Shown here: in pieces, positions 8,608-17,204 of the stretch | Layout: each line of letters opens with the position of its first letter | Position numbering within the stretch: position 1 is the first letter of the stretch | NCBI RefSeq assembly: GCF_021172045.1 | Contig: NZ_CP087164.1 | Location: 248,001 to 312,000, forward strand | Origin: Capillimicrobium parvum | GTDB lineage: Bacteria; Actinomycetota; Thermoleophilia; Solirubrobacterales; Solirubrobacteraceae | Direction of reading: 5' to 3' | Length of the DNA: 64,000 nucleotides | The notes under the pieces: model-generated | What the model was told of the DNA's origin: nothing | The model's database searches: none | The model's input: the letters and a program-made list of their open reading frames with translations, nothing else | Translations under genes and position numbers: made by a program

Positions 8608-9359
8608 GTCTGGATGCCTCCTCCGTCCAGGACCAGCGCCTGGCCGTTGATCGATGCCGCTTCGGGCGAGGCCAGCCACACAACCGCGGCCGCCACCTCG
8701 TGCGGGTCCAGCAGGCGACCGAGCGGCGCCGCGGCGGCCAGAGCGGCCACGCCGTCCTCGGCCGGGCGCCCGGTCCTCTGGGCGATGTGCGCGACCGAGC
8801 GCTGCGTCATCTCCGTGTCGACGTACGTGGGGCACACGGCGTTCGCGCGCACCCCGGTACCGGCCATCTCGGCGGCCGTCGCACGCATCAGGCCCACGGC
8901 GGCATGCTTGGACGCCGTGTACGCGGCGGTGTACGGCGCACCGACCTTCGCCACCGTCGAGGCGACCGTCACGATCGCCCCGTGGTCACGCTCGCGCATG
9001 CCGTCGACGACCGCCCGCGTGCACAGGAACGCCCCGGTCGCGTTGACCGCGAAGTGGCGCTGCCAGCTCTCCAGGCTCGTGCGCGCCAAGGGCGCGCTCT
9101 CCGCGATCCCCGCGTTGTTGACGAGCACGTCGACCGGCCCGATCGCGTGGAACGCTTCGGCGACCTGCGCCTCGTCGGCCACGTCGCAGACGCGCGTCTG
9201 CACCGTCTCGCCGGGCAGGCCGAGCGACGGCGCGAGCTTCGCCAGCGCCGTCTCGTCGCGACCGAGCGCGAACACGCGGTCGCCGAGCGCGGCGAACGCG
9301 CCCGCCGCGGCACGGCCGATCCCTTTGGCCCCCCCGGTCACCACCACGACCCGGCTCAT
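8604..9359 (-). CDS. Short-chain dehydrogenase/reductase, first gene of the flavoenzyme operon
   Basis: A 251-residue classical SDR: the cofactor motif TGGAKGIGR at residues 8-16, NNAG, a catalytic YTASK, and the C-terminal ASINGQALVLDGGGIQT typical of 3-oxoacyl reductase-type members. It probably oxidises or reduces a hydroxy/oxo acyl-CoA intermediate. The ATG is preceded at a good distance by GAGAGG on the minus strand. It heads the operon SDR, crotonase, RidA, dehydrogenase, bifunctional flavoenzyme. The first 24 bases of this gene are found again, exactly, at 26948-26971 beside another catabolic gene (see findings). Confidence 0.92.
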   Translation of the reverse strand: MSRVVVVTGGAKGIGRAAAGAFAALGDRVFALGRDETALAKLAPSLGLPGETVQTRVCDVADEAQVAEAFHAIGPVDVLVNNAGIAESAPLARTSLESWQRHFAVNATGAFLCTRAVVDGMRERDHGAIVTVASTVAKVGAPYTAAYTASKHAAVGLMRATAAEMAGTGVRANAVCPTYVDTEMTQRSVAHIAQRTGRPAEDGVAALAAAAPLGRLLDPHEVAAAVVWLASPEAASINGQALVLDGGGIQT

Positions 9360-9773
9360 TGGGCAACCTCTCGGACCTGACGCCGACCGTAGCTTCGCGC
9401 TGGCCACGGCCCCCGCCGGGTGAAGGCCGGTCGCGCTGTCCCCTGGGAGGGCCGTCGTGCGACCAGCCTCGCCCGGCTGTGTGCTGTACCGCAAGCGGCT
9501 ACAGGACGGAGCCCCGTAGAGGACCAGTCAATGAGGAGCCGCAATCTCTGCGTCGCGGCCACAAGTCCGCCGTTGACCCCGCCGTCCTGCGGGCTGGGGT
9601 GGGGGACTGCCGCGACCACGCGAGCGCCAGAGGCAGCTGCCACGCCATCCGCAGCCTCTCCCGCGCCCGGTGTGGCGTCCTGTCGCGCCTGCGGCACGAC
9701 GGCCACGTCTCCTGTCCCACCCGACGCGGCGCCCTTCGACGGCTCGTCGGACATACAGGTTGACCCAGGGAGC

Positions 9774-9919
9774 CTCATGCGCGGGATGGGTTCCGCAGCG
9801 ACCACATGAGCCAACAGTCTACATGGCAGCCCGGTGGGATGTCGTCTAATTTTTTTGCCGGCCCGTCCCTGGGTCGAGGAGCAGTGGTTCCCACGCCCGC
9901 GGATGGCGCCGCGCGGAAC
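9774..9919 (+). repeat. Duplicated promoter/5'-gene segment, copy 1 (decayed)
   Basis: Aligns along its length, with only small gaps, to 26967-27107. Identical or near-identical blocks are CTCATGCGCGGGAT, a CATGAG-x-CAACA run into TCTACATGGCAGCCCG, TGTCG before the -10, a GAGGAGCAG block and CGCGCGGAAC. In copy 2 the segment is the promoter and first codons of a 3-hydroxyacyl-CoA dehydrogenase. In this copy the GTG start is lost and no dehydrogenase follows, so it is a remnant. Confidence 0.75.
9818..9850 (+). promoter_or_regulatory. Shared catabolic promoter motif, site A
   Basis: TCTACATGGCAGCCCG, six bases, TGTCG, then TCTAAT at the -10 place. Same layout as the sites at 27011, 28634 and 33194. 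The nearest rightward gene is the creatininase-family gene 318 bases downstream, so either there is a long leader or this site no longer serves a gene. Confidence 0.55.
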
Positions 9920-10167
9920 GGGGTCCGAGGCGGCGTCCGGCGCGGCGCGGTTCAGTACTGCGATGGATTGCCGACACCTCGACGTTGGATCTACGGTCTG
10001 GTGCGACCGGAGGGCGCCTGCGCGGCAATCGGTGGCGATCAACCCGCAATGCGGCGTTGTCAAGGGTCCCGGAACACAGCGCCACCCGGGCCGTGTGCGG
10101 CGATAGTCGACAGGACAGCAGACCGACATGTACAGTTTCCGCGGCACGGCACGAGGGAGAGGAACGG

Positions 10168-11028
10168 TTGGGACAACGCGCACGGCGTGACCAGGCCGCA
10201 GGCCGCCCGGATCGGATCGCGGATGACGAGGGTCTGTACTTCGCCAACCGCACGTACGCCGAGGTTGCGCGCATGATCGAGGACCCGCGCCCGGTGGTGT
10301 TGCTGCTGCCGGTGGGGTCGACCGAGCCGCACGGGCCGCACTCGCCCCTGGCCACCGATCCGATCATCTCGGCGGAGATGTGCCTGCGCGTGGCGCGCGC
10401 GCTGCGCGACGACCCGGACGTCCAAGTCTCGATCCTGCCCGAGATCGGCTACGGGGTGACACGATTCACCAAGGCGTGGCCCGGCGCGATCCACATTGAG
10501 GAGGAGACGCTGCTGGCGCTGCTCGTCGACATCTGCGTCTCCTTGGCCCGGCAGGGGCTGGGGCACGTGGTGATCGTCAACAACCACTTCGAGCCCGAGC
10601 ACATCAAGACGCTGCATCGAGCGATGGACGAGGCCGAGCGCCGCACCGGCAACGTCGTCGGCTATCTCGACCTCACCCGCAAGCGCCGCGCCGAGCAGCT
10701 GACCGACGAGGTTCGCGAGGGTGGCAGCCACGCCGGTCGATACGAGACCTCGATCGTGCTCGCAGCGCGGCCCGGGCTCGTCGACGAGCAGGTCATGGCG
10801 GCGCTCGAGCCGATGCCGAAGAACCTCGCCGCCGAGATCGCGCACGGCGCCAAGGACTTCGTCGCCATGGGGCTGCCGAAGGCCTACAACGGCACGCCGG
10901 CCGACGCGACCGTCGATGAGGGTCGGCAGAGCCTCGTCACGCTCACGGACATGCTGACCCAGCAGGTACGGGACCTCGCGGCGGGAACCGGCGGTCGGGA
11001 CACGCCGGGGCTCTACATCCGCGTCTGA
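10168..11028 (+). CDS. Creatininase family amidohydrolase
   Basis: About 286 residues. The family's metal motif is clear near the N-terminus (LLLPVGSTEPHGPHSPLATD), with VIVNNHFEPEHIK (usually NGHGGN-type in creatininase) and GGSHAGRYETSIVLAARPGL supplying further metal ligands. Members hydrolyse cyclic or linear amides such as creatinine or formamido pyrimidines. The start is a TTG preceded by GGGAGAGGAA at good spacing; the frame upstream has no ribosome site and no family similarity, and the first downstream ATG (10273) would cut a conserved strand. It leads an operon with hydantoinase/carboxylase-type subunits, consistent with N-containing ring chemistry. Confidence 0.85.
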   Translation: MGQRARRDQAAGRPDRIADDEGLYFANRTYAEVARMIEDPRPVVLLLPVGSTEPHGPHSPLATDPIISAEMCLRVARALRDDPDVQVSILPEIGYGVTRFTKAWPGAIHIEEETLLALLVDICVSLARQGLGHVVIVNNHFEPEHIKTLHRAMDEAERRTGNVVGYLDLTRKRRAEQLTDEVREGGSHAGRYETSIVLAARPGLVDEQVMAALEPMPKNLAAEIAHGAKDFVAMGLPKAYNGTPADATVDEGRQSLVTLTDMLTQQVRDLAAGTGGRDTPGLYIRV

Positions 11029-11044
11029 CTCAGGAGGGCAACCG

Positions 11045-13222
11045 ATGACAGTCGCCGAACAGGCAGCAGGAGGCGGACAGGGCGCGGCGATCGATCCCGT
11101 CACCTTCGAGATCATTCGCCACAAGCTCCTGCGGGTGACCGACGAGACGATCATCGCCCTCGAGAACGTCTCGGGCTCGCCGATCACCAACGAGGGCCAC
11201 GACATGATGGCCTCGCTCTACCTCCCGGACGGCGGGCTCATGGTGGGCGGCGTCGGGTTCCTGCACCACCTGACCAGCGCTGCCCAGGCGGTCAAGCACA
11301 TCATCGAGAACTTCAGCGACGACCCGGGCATCGACGAGGACGACGTCTACTTCTTCAACGACTCCTACACGGCCGCCCTGCACCCGCCGGACGTGTACAT
11401 GATCTCGCCCATCCACTACGAGGGCGAGCTGACCGGGTTCGTGGCGAACTTCGTCCACGTCACCGACATCGGCGCCGTCGATCCCGGCGGCTTCTCGCCC
11501 AACGCGGTCGACAACTTCCAGGAGGGCTTCCAGACGAAGGGTCTGAAGATCGTCGAGCGCGGCAAGCTGCGCAAGGACGTCGTCGAGACCTTCCTCAACC
11601 TGGTGCGCGACCCGGGCATGACGCAGCTCGATCTCAAGTCGCAGCTGGCCGCCAATCACGTCGCGAAGATGCGGATGAGGCGCATCTACGCCGACTACGG
11701 CGTCGAGACGGTCCGCGCCGTCGCCGACGAGCTCATCAACCAGTCCGAGCGCCTCGTGCGCCGGCGCCTGGGAGAGCTGCCGGACGGAACCTGGCATGTG
11801 CGGGAGTACGTCGACCTCCCCGACGACACCACCTGCCGCGTCGAGCTGGCCGTGACGAAGCGAGACGACACGCTGACCTATGACTTCACTGGGACGAGCC
11901 CGGAGGCGAAGTTCGGGATCAACTGCTGTTACTGGGCGACGTGGGGGGCGATGTTCGCGCCGATCTTCCCGCTGCTGGCCTGGGACGTGACGTGGAACGA
12001 GGGCGTGACGCGGGCCCTCGAGCTCGTCGCGCCCGAGGGCTCGGTCGTCAACTGCCGTCGCCCGGCGCCGATCTCGATCGCCACGGTGGGCACCGTCCAG
12101 ATCGTCAACAACCTGTCGACGCTGGCGCTGTCGAAGATGTTCGGCGCCAGCGAGCGCTACCGCGACCGCGCCACAGCGGTCTGGCACGGGAGCCACGCCC
12201 ACGTCGAGACGCACGGCATCGCGCCCGACGGCAGCTTCTTCATCGCGCCGCTGACCGACACCTTCGGCGGCTCAGGAGGCGCGCGTGCGTTCGCCGACGG
12301 CGTCGACATCGGAGGGGAGATCCCGAACGTCGTCTCACGCTGGGCCAACGCCGAGAGCCAGGAGCTCAACACCCCGCTCGTCTACCTCTTCCGGCGGGTG
12401 GTCGTGGACTCTGGCGGGCCGGGCAAGTTCCGGGGCGGCGTGTGCCACGAGTACGCATTCGCCCCGACCGGCGTCGGCGGCGCCGAGCTCGGCGTGGTCC
12501 TGTTCGGCAAGGGCACGCGTGCGCCGATGAGCCTCGGGATGTTCGGCGGCTATCCGGGATCGAACGTGCGCTACAGCACCTTCCGGGACACCAACGCGGC
12601 CGATCTGCCGGACAGCCTGCAGGAGATCGTCGCCGGCGAGCGCGTGGACCAGTTCTGGGGCAGCGTCGACCTCGGCGTGACGGACATCCAGTACGTACGA
12701 TTCATGGGCGGCGGCGGCTACGGCGATCCGCTGGACCGCGAACCGGACCGGGTGCGCGACGACGTCGAGCGCGGCCTCGTCTCGGCGGAGGCGGCTCACG
12801 ACGTCTACGGCGTGGTACTCGCCGGCGCGGCGGTCGACGCCGCCGCTACGGAGCGGCGGCGGCTGGCGATGCGCGCCGCGCGCATCGGGCAGGAGGTGGA
12901 GCCGGCGCTGGGGACGCGCGCCGACGTGCCCTTCAGCGGGCGCCCGCTCGGCGAGTACCTTCAGCAGACGGCGACCGGAGCGACGCAGTGCACCTGGTGC
13001 GCTGCCGAGGTGGCGCCCGCCGGCGAGATGTGGAAGCGCCGCGCGACGATCGTGCGCTCGCCGATGGCCAGGGCGGGCGCCTTCCGCTCCGAGGATCCCG
13101 ACTTCGCGCTGCTCGAATGCTGCTGCCCGACCTGTGGCACGCTGCTCGACACTGAGGTGGTATGGCGGGACGACCCCCCGCTCGACGATTCCGTGACGTC
13201 CTGGCCTGGACAGGAGAGCTGA
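11045..13222 (+). CDS. hyuB: Hydantoinase B/oxoprolinase-family subunit with C-terminal zinc ribbon
   Basis: A 725-residue protein, longer than the ~560 usual for HyuB. Residues ~15-570 are the HyuB/ATP-dependent carboxylase fold (DPVTFEIIRHKLLRVTDET, VYFFNDSYTAALHPPDVYMI, later MGGGGYGDPLDREP). The extra C-terminus (~610-725) has two Cys pairs, CTWC and CPTC (preceded by CC), forming a likely zinc ribbon similar in layout to small subunits of acetone/acetophenone carboxylases. The ATG has AGGAGGG six bases ahead. It is followed after two bases by hyuA. With HyuA it could be an ATP-dependent hydrolase of a cyclic amide or a carboxylase; sequence alone does not decide. Confidence 0.87.
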   Translation: MTVAEQAAGGGQGAAIDPVTFEIIRHKLLRVTDETIIALENVSGSPITNEGHDMMASLYLPDGGLMVGGVGFLHHLTSAAQAVKHIIENFSDDPGIDEDDVYFFNDSYTAALHPPDVYMISPIHYEGELTGFVANFVHVTDIGAVDPGGFSPNAVDNFQEGFQTKGLKIVERGKLRKDVVETFLNLVRDPGMTQLDLKSQLAANHVAKMRMRRIYADYGVETVRAVADELINQSERLVRRRLGELPDGTWHVREYVDLPDDTTCRVELAVTKRDDTLTYDFTGTSPEAKFGINCCYWATWGAMFAPIFPLLAWDVTWNEGVTRALELVAPEGSVVNCRRPAPISIATVGTVQIVNNLSTLALSKMFGASERYRDRATAVWHGSHAHVETHGIAPDGSFFIAPLTDTFGGSGGARAFADGVDIGGEIPNVVSRWANAESQELNTPLVYLFRRVVVDSGGPGKFRGGVCHEYAFAPTGVGGAELGVVLFGKGTRAPMSLGMFGGYPGSNVRYSTFRDTNAADLPDSLQEIVAGERVDQFWGSVDLGVTDIQYVRFMGGGGYGDPLDREPDRVRDDVERGLVSAEAAHDVYGVVLAGAAVDAAATERRRLAMRAARIGQEVEPALGTRADVPFSGRPLGEYLQQTATGATQCTWCAAEVAPAGEMWKRRATIVRSPMARAGAFRSEDPDFALLECCCPTCGTLLDTEVVWRDDPPLDDSVTSWPGQES

Positions 13223-13224
13223 CG

Positions 13225-15390
13225 ATGGCCGACCACACTCCCGACCCCCAGTACGTCGTCGGCATCGACATCGGCGGCACGGGCACCGACTGCGTCGTGG
13301 TGGACGCCGAGGGGACGGTCACGCTGGGCAAGGCGTTCTCGACGCCGCCTGACTTCGCGACCGGCATCCTCAATGCGGTCGCGAGCGCGGCACGCGAGCT
13401 GGGCATCGATCGCGCGGATCTGCTGTCGCGGACGACGCTGTTCCTGCACAGCACCACGGTCGCCGAGAACGCGGTCGTCGACGGGACCCTGGCCACGGCG
13501 GGACTGCTCGTCACGGGAGGGTTCGAGGACACGCTGTTCGCGATGCGCGGCGGGTACGGCCGCTGGTCGGGGCTCACGGAGGAGGGCAAGCGCAACCCCA
13601 TCGACACCGACAAGCCGGAGCCGGTCGTGCCGCGCAGCCTCATCCGAGGCATCCGCGGGCGCACGGACGCCCAGGGCAACGTCCGGGTGCCGGTGGATCC
13701 AGCCCAGGTCGAGGCCGCGCTGCGCAGCCTCCTCGACGCCGGCGCCGAGTCGATCGGCGTGAGCCTCATCTGGTCGGTGACCAACCCGGAGACCGAGGAG
13801 GCGGTCGCCGAGGTCGTGCGACGGGTCTGTCCGGACGCGTTCTTCACCGCCTCACACGAGATCGCGCCGATCGTCGGCGAGTACGAGCGGACCTCCACCG
13901 TGGCGCTGAACGCGCGCCTCGGCCCGGTGGTGCACCGATACCTCGACGCCCTCGCCTCGGAGCTGCGCGACGAAGGCTTCGCCGGCGTGCTGCTCGTCAT
14001 GCAGGCGTACGGCGGCCTCCTGCCGTTCGACAAGGCGGCGCGCGCGCCGGTCGGCATGATCGAGTCCGGCCCGGTCTCGGGTCTCGTCGGCTCCAAGAGC
14101 CTGGGCGAGCTCATCGGCGCCAAGAACATCATCGCCGCCGACATGGGCGGCACCACGTTCAAGGTCGGCGTCGTGCGTGACAGCCTGATCGAGTACCAGC
14201 GCGAGTCGATGGTACTCCGCTACCACTACGCGCTGCCGAAGATGGACATCGTCTCCCTCGGTCTGGCGGGGGGCAGCATCATCTCGATCGATCCGCGCAC
14301 CGGCACTCCGCAGATCGGGCCGCAGAGCGCCGGGTCGTACCCCGGGCCGGTGGTCTACCAGCATGGCGGGACCGAGCCGACGATCGTCGATGTGGATGCG
14401 CTGCTGGGCTACCTCAACGCCGACTACTTCTTCGGCGGCCGAGAGTCGCTGGACGTCGACCTGGCCAGGCGCGCGTTCGCGGAGAAGGTCGCCAAGCCGA
14501 TGGGCATGGACGAGATGGAGGCGGCGGCGGCGATGTACAAGCTGGCCAACAGCCTCTTCCACGACCTGCTGCACAAGACGACCGTCCAGCGGGGCCTGGA
14601 CCCGCGCAACTTCGCGCTGTTCTCGTTCGGCGGCACGGCCGGCATGCACGTGGGCGCCTACGCGGAAGAGCTCGGCACACCGCAGATCGTGGTTCCGTAC
14701 TCGGCGTCGGTGCATGGCGCGTTCGGTCTCATCACGTCGGACATCGCCCACGAAGATCAGGTCACCCAGCCCGTCCAGCACCCGGCTGACGCCGCGGAGG
14801 TGGCCGGCATCTACGAGCAGCTCGAGCAGCGGATGCTCGACCAGCTCGGGGACGAGGGTTTCACCGGAGATGCCGTGCACCTCCAGCGGTCGGTCGACAT
14901 GCGCTACCGGCGACAGGTCCACATCCTCACCGTGCCGGTGGACACCGACGGGCCGCTCGACGCCGCGACGCTCGAGCGCGCCGTCGATCGCTTCGAGAGC
15001 CTCTACCGGGAGAAGTACGGGCAGGAGTCGGCTTATCGCGAGGCGGGCATCGAGATGGTCAGCTTCCGCATGCGCGGCGAGGGCCGCGTGCGCAAGCCGG
15101 ACTTCCGTCACGCCGACGTCGGCGACAGTGCGGCCGAGCACGCGATCGTCAAGCGCGTGGAGGCCTGGGTGCCCATCGCCGATGAGATGCGGGAGATCGA
15201 CGGCTACGACTTCGAGCGTCTCGAGCCCGGCAACGCTTTCGAGGGTCCGGCCGTGGTGTGGACGCCTATCACGACGGTCGTGGTCGCCGAGGGCCAGCAG
15301 GCGCGCGTCGACGAGTACAAGAACCTTGTCATCGCGACGTCGATCGGACGGCGCGGTGCGGTCGCCGCGGCAGCTGGCGCGAGCGCTTGA
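13225..15390 (+). CDS. hyuA: Hydantoinase A/oxoprolinase-family ATP-binding subunit
   Basis: A 721-residue HyuA-type subunit of the actin-like ATPase fold: VVGIDIGGTGTDCVVVDAEG at the N-terminus (phosphate loop 1), TLFLHSTTVAENAVV, and the second nucleotide segment IIAADMGGTTFKVGVVRDS, then FSFGGTAGMHVGAYAEELG. The ATG at 13225 follows GGAGAGCTGACG; an upstream in-frame start lies in the hyuB end and is unlikely. Together with HyuB it couples ATP cleavage to ring opening or to carboxylation. Neighbours (creatininase family, aryl-CoA ligase) suggest the product is an aromatic acid later made into a CoA ester. Confidence 0.9.
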   Translation: MADHTPDPQYVVGIDIGGTGTDCVVVDAEGTVTLGKAFSTPPDFATGILNAVASAARELGIDRADLLSRTTLFLHSTTVAENAVVDGTLATAGLLVTGGFEDTLFAMRGGYGRWSGLTEEGKRNPIDTDKPEPVVPRSLIRGIRGRTDAQGNVRVPVDPAQVEAALRSLLDAGAESIGVSLIWSVTNPETEEAVAEVVRRVCPDAFFTASHEIAPIVGEYERTSTVALNARLGPVVHRYLDALASELRDEGFAGVLLVMQAYGGLLPFDKAARAPVGMIESGPVSGLVGSKSLGELIGAKNIIAADMGGTTFKVGVVRDSLIEYQRESMVLRYHYALPKMDIVSLGLAGGSIISIDPRTGTPQIGPQSAGSYPGPVVYQHGGTEPTIVDVDALLGYLNADYFFGGRESLDVDLARRAFAEKVAKPMGMDEMEAAAAMYKLANSLFHDLLHKTTVQRGLDPRNFALFSFGGTAGMHVGAYAEELGTPQIVVPYSASVHGAFGLITSDIAHEDQVTQPVQHPADAAEVAGIYEQLEQRMLDQLGDEGFTGDAVHLQRSVDMRYRRQVHILTVPVDTDGPLDAATLERAVDRFESLYREKYGQESAYREAGIEMVSFRMRGEGRVRKPDFRHADVGDSAAEHAIVKRVEAWVPIADEMREIDGYDFERLEPGNAFEGPAVVWTPITTVVVAEGQQARVDEYKNLVIATSIGRRGAVAAAAGASA

Positions 15391-15397
15391 GCGTGGG

Positions 15398-16978
15398 ATG
15401 CCGCTGGAGCTCGAAGACATCCCGCCGGAGTTCAACCTCGCGAGCTGGGTGATCGATCGTCAGCTCGACGAGGGACGTGGCCAGCGCACCGCGCTCGTGA
15501 GCGGCGACACGACGGTCAGCTACGCCGACCTCGCCGCGCTCACCAACCGCGCCGGGCATGTCATCCGCGCCGCCGGCGTCCGCCCAGGCGACAGGGTGCT
15601 CCTGGCGCTCTCCGACGGCTTTGAGTTCGTTGCCGCCTGGTACGCCACGATCAAGATCGGCGCGGTCACCGCCGAGGCCTACACATTCCTCCAAGCCAAG
15701 GACATCGCGTACTACCTGAGGTACTCGCGCGCCCGTCTGGTGGTTGCCGACGCGACCACGATTGAACGGGTCCGCGAGGCGGCGGCCGACGCTCACGTGG
15801 ACGCGGTCGTGCTCGTGGTGGGCGTTGAAGAGACGGAGCTGCGGGCGGGCGAGGTGGCGTGGGAGGCCGCGGTCCGTGAGGCGCCCGACACGCTCGAGCC
15901 CGAGCCGACCCTCCGCGACGACATCGCGATCTGGAAGTTCACGACAGGCAGCACCGGCGCGCCGAAGGCCGCCGTCCATACGCACAGCGCGCCGCGCCTG
16001 AGCGCGGAGTGGTACGGCCAGCAGGTGCTCGGGCTGACCGCCGACGACGTGGTCCTGCCGGTCCCGAAGTTGTTCTTCGGCTACGCGCGGGACCTGGCCA
16101 CGCTCTTTCCGTTCGCGGTCGGCGGCGCGGGCATCGTGTTCCCCGAGCGCTCCACCGCCGAGCGGATCTTCGACCTCGTCGAGCGCCATCGCCCGACCGT
16201 CCTCGCCACGGTCCCGACGATGATGCAGCAGATGCTCGACCTACCGGGAGCAGACGAGCACGATCTCTCGGCGCTGCGGTTCTGCACGTCCGCCGGCGAG
16301 GCGCTTCCTGCGCCGCTGCTCGGCCGCTGGATGGAGCGCTTCGGCGTCGAGGTGCTCGACGGCCTCGGCTCCTCGGAGGTCTACCACGTCTACATCTCGC
16401 AAGCGCCCGGGCGGATGCGTCCGGGGACCATCGGGCGCCTCGTTCCCGGCTACACCGCGCGGCTCGTCGGCGCCGACGGCGCCGACGTCGGGGATGGCGA
16501 GGACGGCGAGCTCTGGGTGCAGGGGGCGACGGCCGCGCTCATGTACTGGGCCGACCGTCCCAAGAGCCTGCGGACGTTCGCGGGCGATGTCGTGCACACG
16601 GGAGATCTCCTGCGCCGCGACGAGGACGGCTACTTCACGTACCGCGGTCGCGCCGACGACCTACTGAAGGTCGGGGGCATCTGGGTGGCGCCGGCCGAGG
16701 TCGAGCAGTGCCTGCTCGACCACGCGGCGGTCGCCGAGGCGGCGGTGGCCGGCGTCGCGCGCGACGGACTCGTCCTGACGTGCGCCTACGTCGTTGCGCG
16801 ACCGGGCCACGACCCTGGCGAGGCGCTGGCCGATGCGCTGCGCGAACATGTCAAGCGCACGCTCTCGCCGCACAAGTATCCGCGCGAGATCGTCTTTCTG
16901 GCGGACCTGCCGAAGACCGGGTCCGGCAAGATCGATCGTGCCGCCATCCGTGGCCTCGACGGAGTGACGGAGAGCTGA
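15398..16978 (+). CDS. Benzoate-CoA ligase family AMP-forming acyl-CoA synthetase
   Basis: A 526-residue ANL-family enzyme. The P-loop IWKFTTGSTGAPKAAVHTH at ~185, the aryl-specific helix LPVPKLFFGYARDLATLFPF, DGLGSSEVYHVYIS at ~325, the hinge YRGRADDLLKVGGIWVAP and the C-terminal PKTGSGKIDRAA with its adenylation Lys are all present. The YARDL region and LFFGYA are typical of benzoate/aminobenzoate-CoA ligases. It is the last gene of the creatininase-HyuBA operon and is the best candidate in the window to make the aryl-CoA used by the two-domain flavoenzyme at 3.8-6.2 kb. Start ATG chosen just after the hyuA stop; a TTG overlap at 15386 is also possible. Confidence 0.9.
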   Translation: MPLELEDIPPEFNLASWVIDRQLDEGRGQRTALVSGDTTVSYADLAALTNRAGHVIRAAGVRPGDRVLLALSDGFEFVAAWYATIKIGAVTAEAYTFLQAKDIAYYLRYSRARLVVADATTIERVREAAADAHVDAVVLVVGVEETELRAGEVAWEAAVREAPDTLEPEPTLRDDIAIWKFTTGSTGAPKAAVHTHSAPRLSAEWYGQQVLGLTADDVVLPVPKLFFGYARDLATLFPFAVGGAGIVFPERSTAERIFDLVERHRPTVLATVPTMMQQMLDLPGADEHDLSALRFCTSAGEALPAPLLGRWMERFGVEVLDGLGSSEVYHVYISQAPGRMRPGTIGRLVPGYTARLVGADGADVGDGEDGELWVQGATAALMYWADRPKSLRTFAGDVVHTGDLLRRDEDGYFTYRGRADDLLKVGGIWVAPAEVEQCLLDHAAVAEAAVAGVARDGLVLTCAYVVARPGHDPGEALADALREHVKRTLSPHKYPREIVFLADLPKTGSGKIDRAAIRGLDGVTES

Positions 16979-17048
16979 TAGGCGGGCCGCTGCGGTTACT
17001 TCACATGACGTCCGTGGCCCATGGTACTTCGCAACCTGGAAGTCCGTA

Positions 17049-17097
17049 CAAGTGTCGTTAGAAACACTTGACACTGCGCCGCGGTGGCCTGTAAACT
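17049..17097 (+). promoter_or_regulatory. Promoter with inverted repeat over the -35 box
   Basis: TTGACA (17068-17073) is followed after 16-18 bases by TGTAAACT, a near-consensus housekeeping promoter. The -35 overlaps the right arm of a perfect 7-base inverted repeat, CAAGTGT (17049-17055) and ACACTTG (17064-17070), spaced by eight bases, a natural repressor site. It reads toward the MOSC gene. Confidence 0.6.
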
Positions 17098-17101
17098 ACG
17101 G

Positions 17102-17130
17102 CCGGTTCGGGCTTTGAGGTACCGAACCGG
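17102..17130 (+). promoter_or_regulatory. Leader hairpin or operator
   Basis: CCGGTTCGG (17102-17110) pairs perfectly with CCGAACCGG (17122-17130) across an 11-base loop, immediately after the expected transcription start. It could be an operator or a 5'-leader stem of the MOSC transcript. Confidence 0.45.
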
Positions 17131-17204
17131 TGAGGGGAGAGGGTGGCAGGGTGGAGTCCGCGAGGACTCGGCGAATAGCAACGATCCCGTATGGAGAGGA
17201 CACG

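Larger units (their letters stand above)
9360..10167. other. 808-base stretch without a convincing gene
   Basis: This gap divides the leftward flavoenzyme operon from the rightward creatininase/hydantoinase operon. Open frames on both strands (for example 9356-10183 minus and 9420-9809 plus) have no recognisable motifs, a skewed composition rich in Ala/Pro/Arg, and no family features. It holds the promoter copy at 9774-9919, and a part (9360-9778) that is absent from the paralogous copy at 27 kb and is flanked by the 5-base repeat CTCAT. The remainder before 10168 would be a long 5' leader if transcription starts near 9857. Confidence 0.55.

Noticed and set aside
9356-10183. Minus-strand frame of 275 codons in the long gap
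   Set aside because: No recognisable family, low-complexity composition, and it runs across the promoter copy.
9806-10276. Possible small gene beginning MSQQSTWQPGG across the site A motif
   Set aside because: The paralogous segment at 27 kb has a promoter -10 and a different frame there; the shared letters come from the duplicated DNA and not from a protein.
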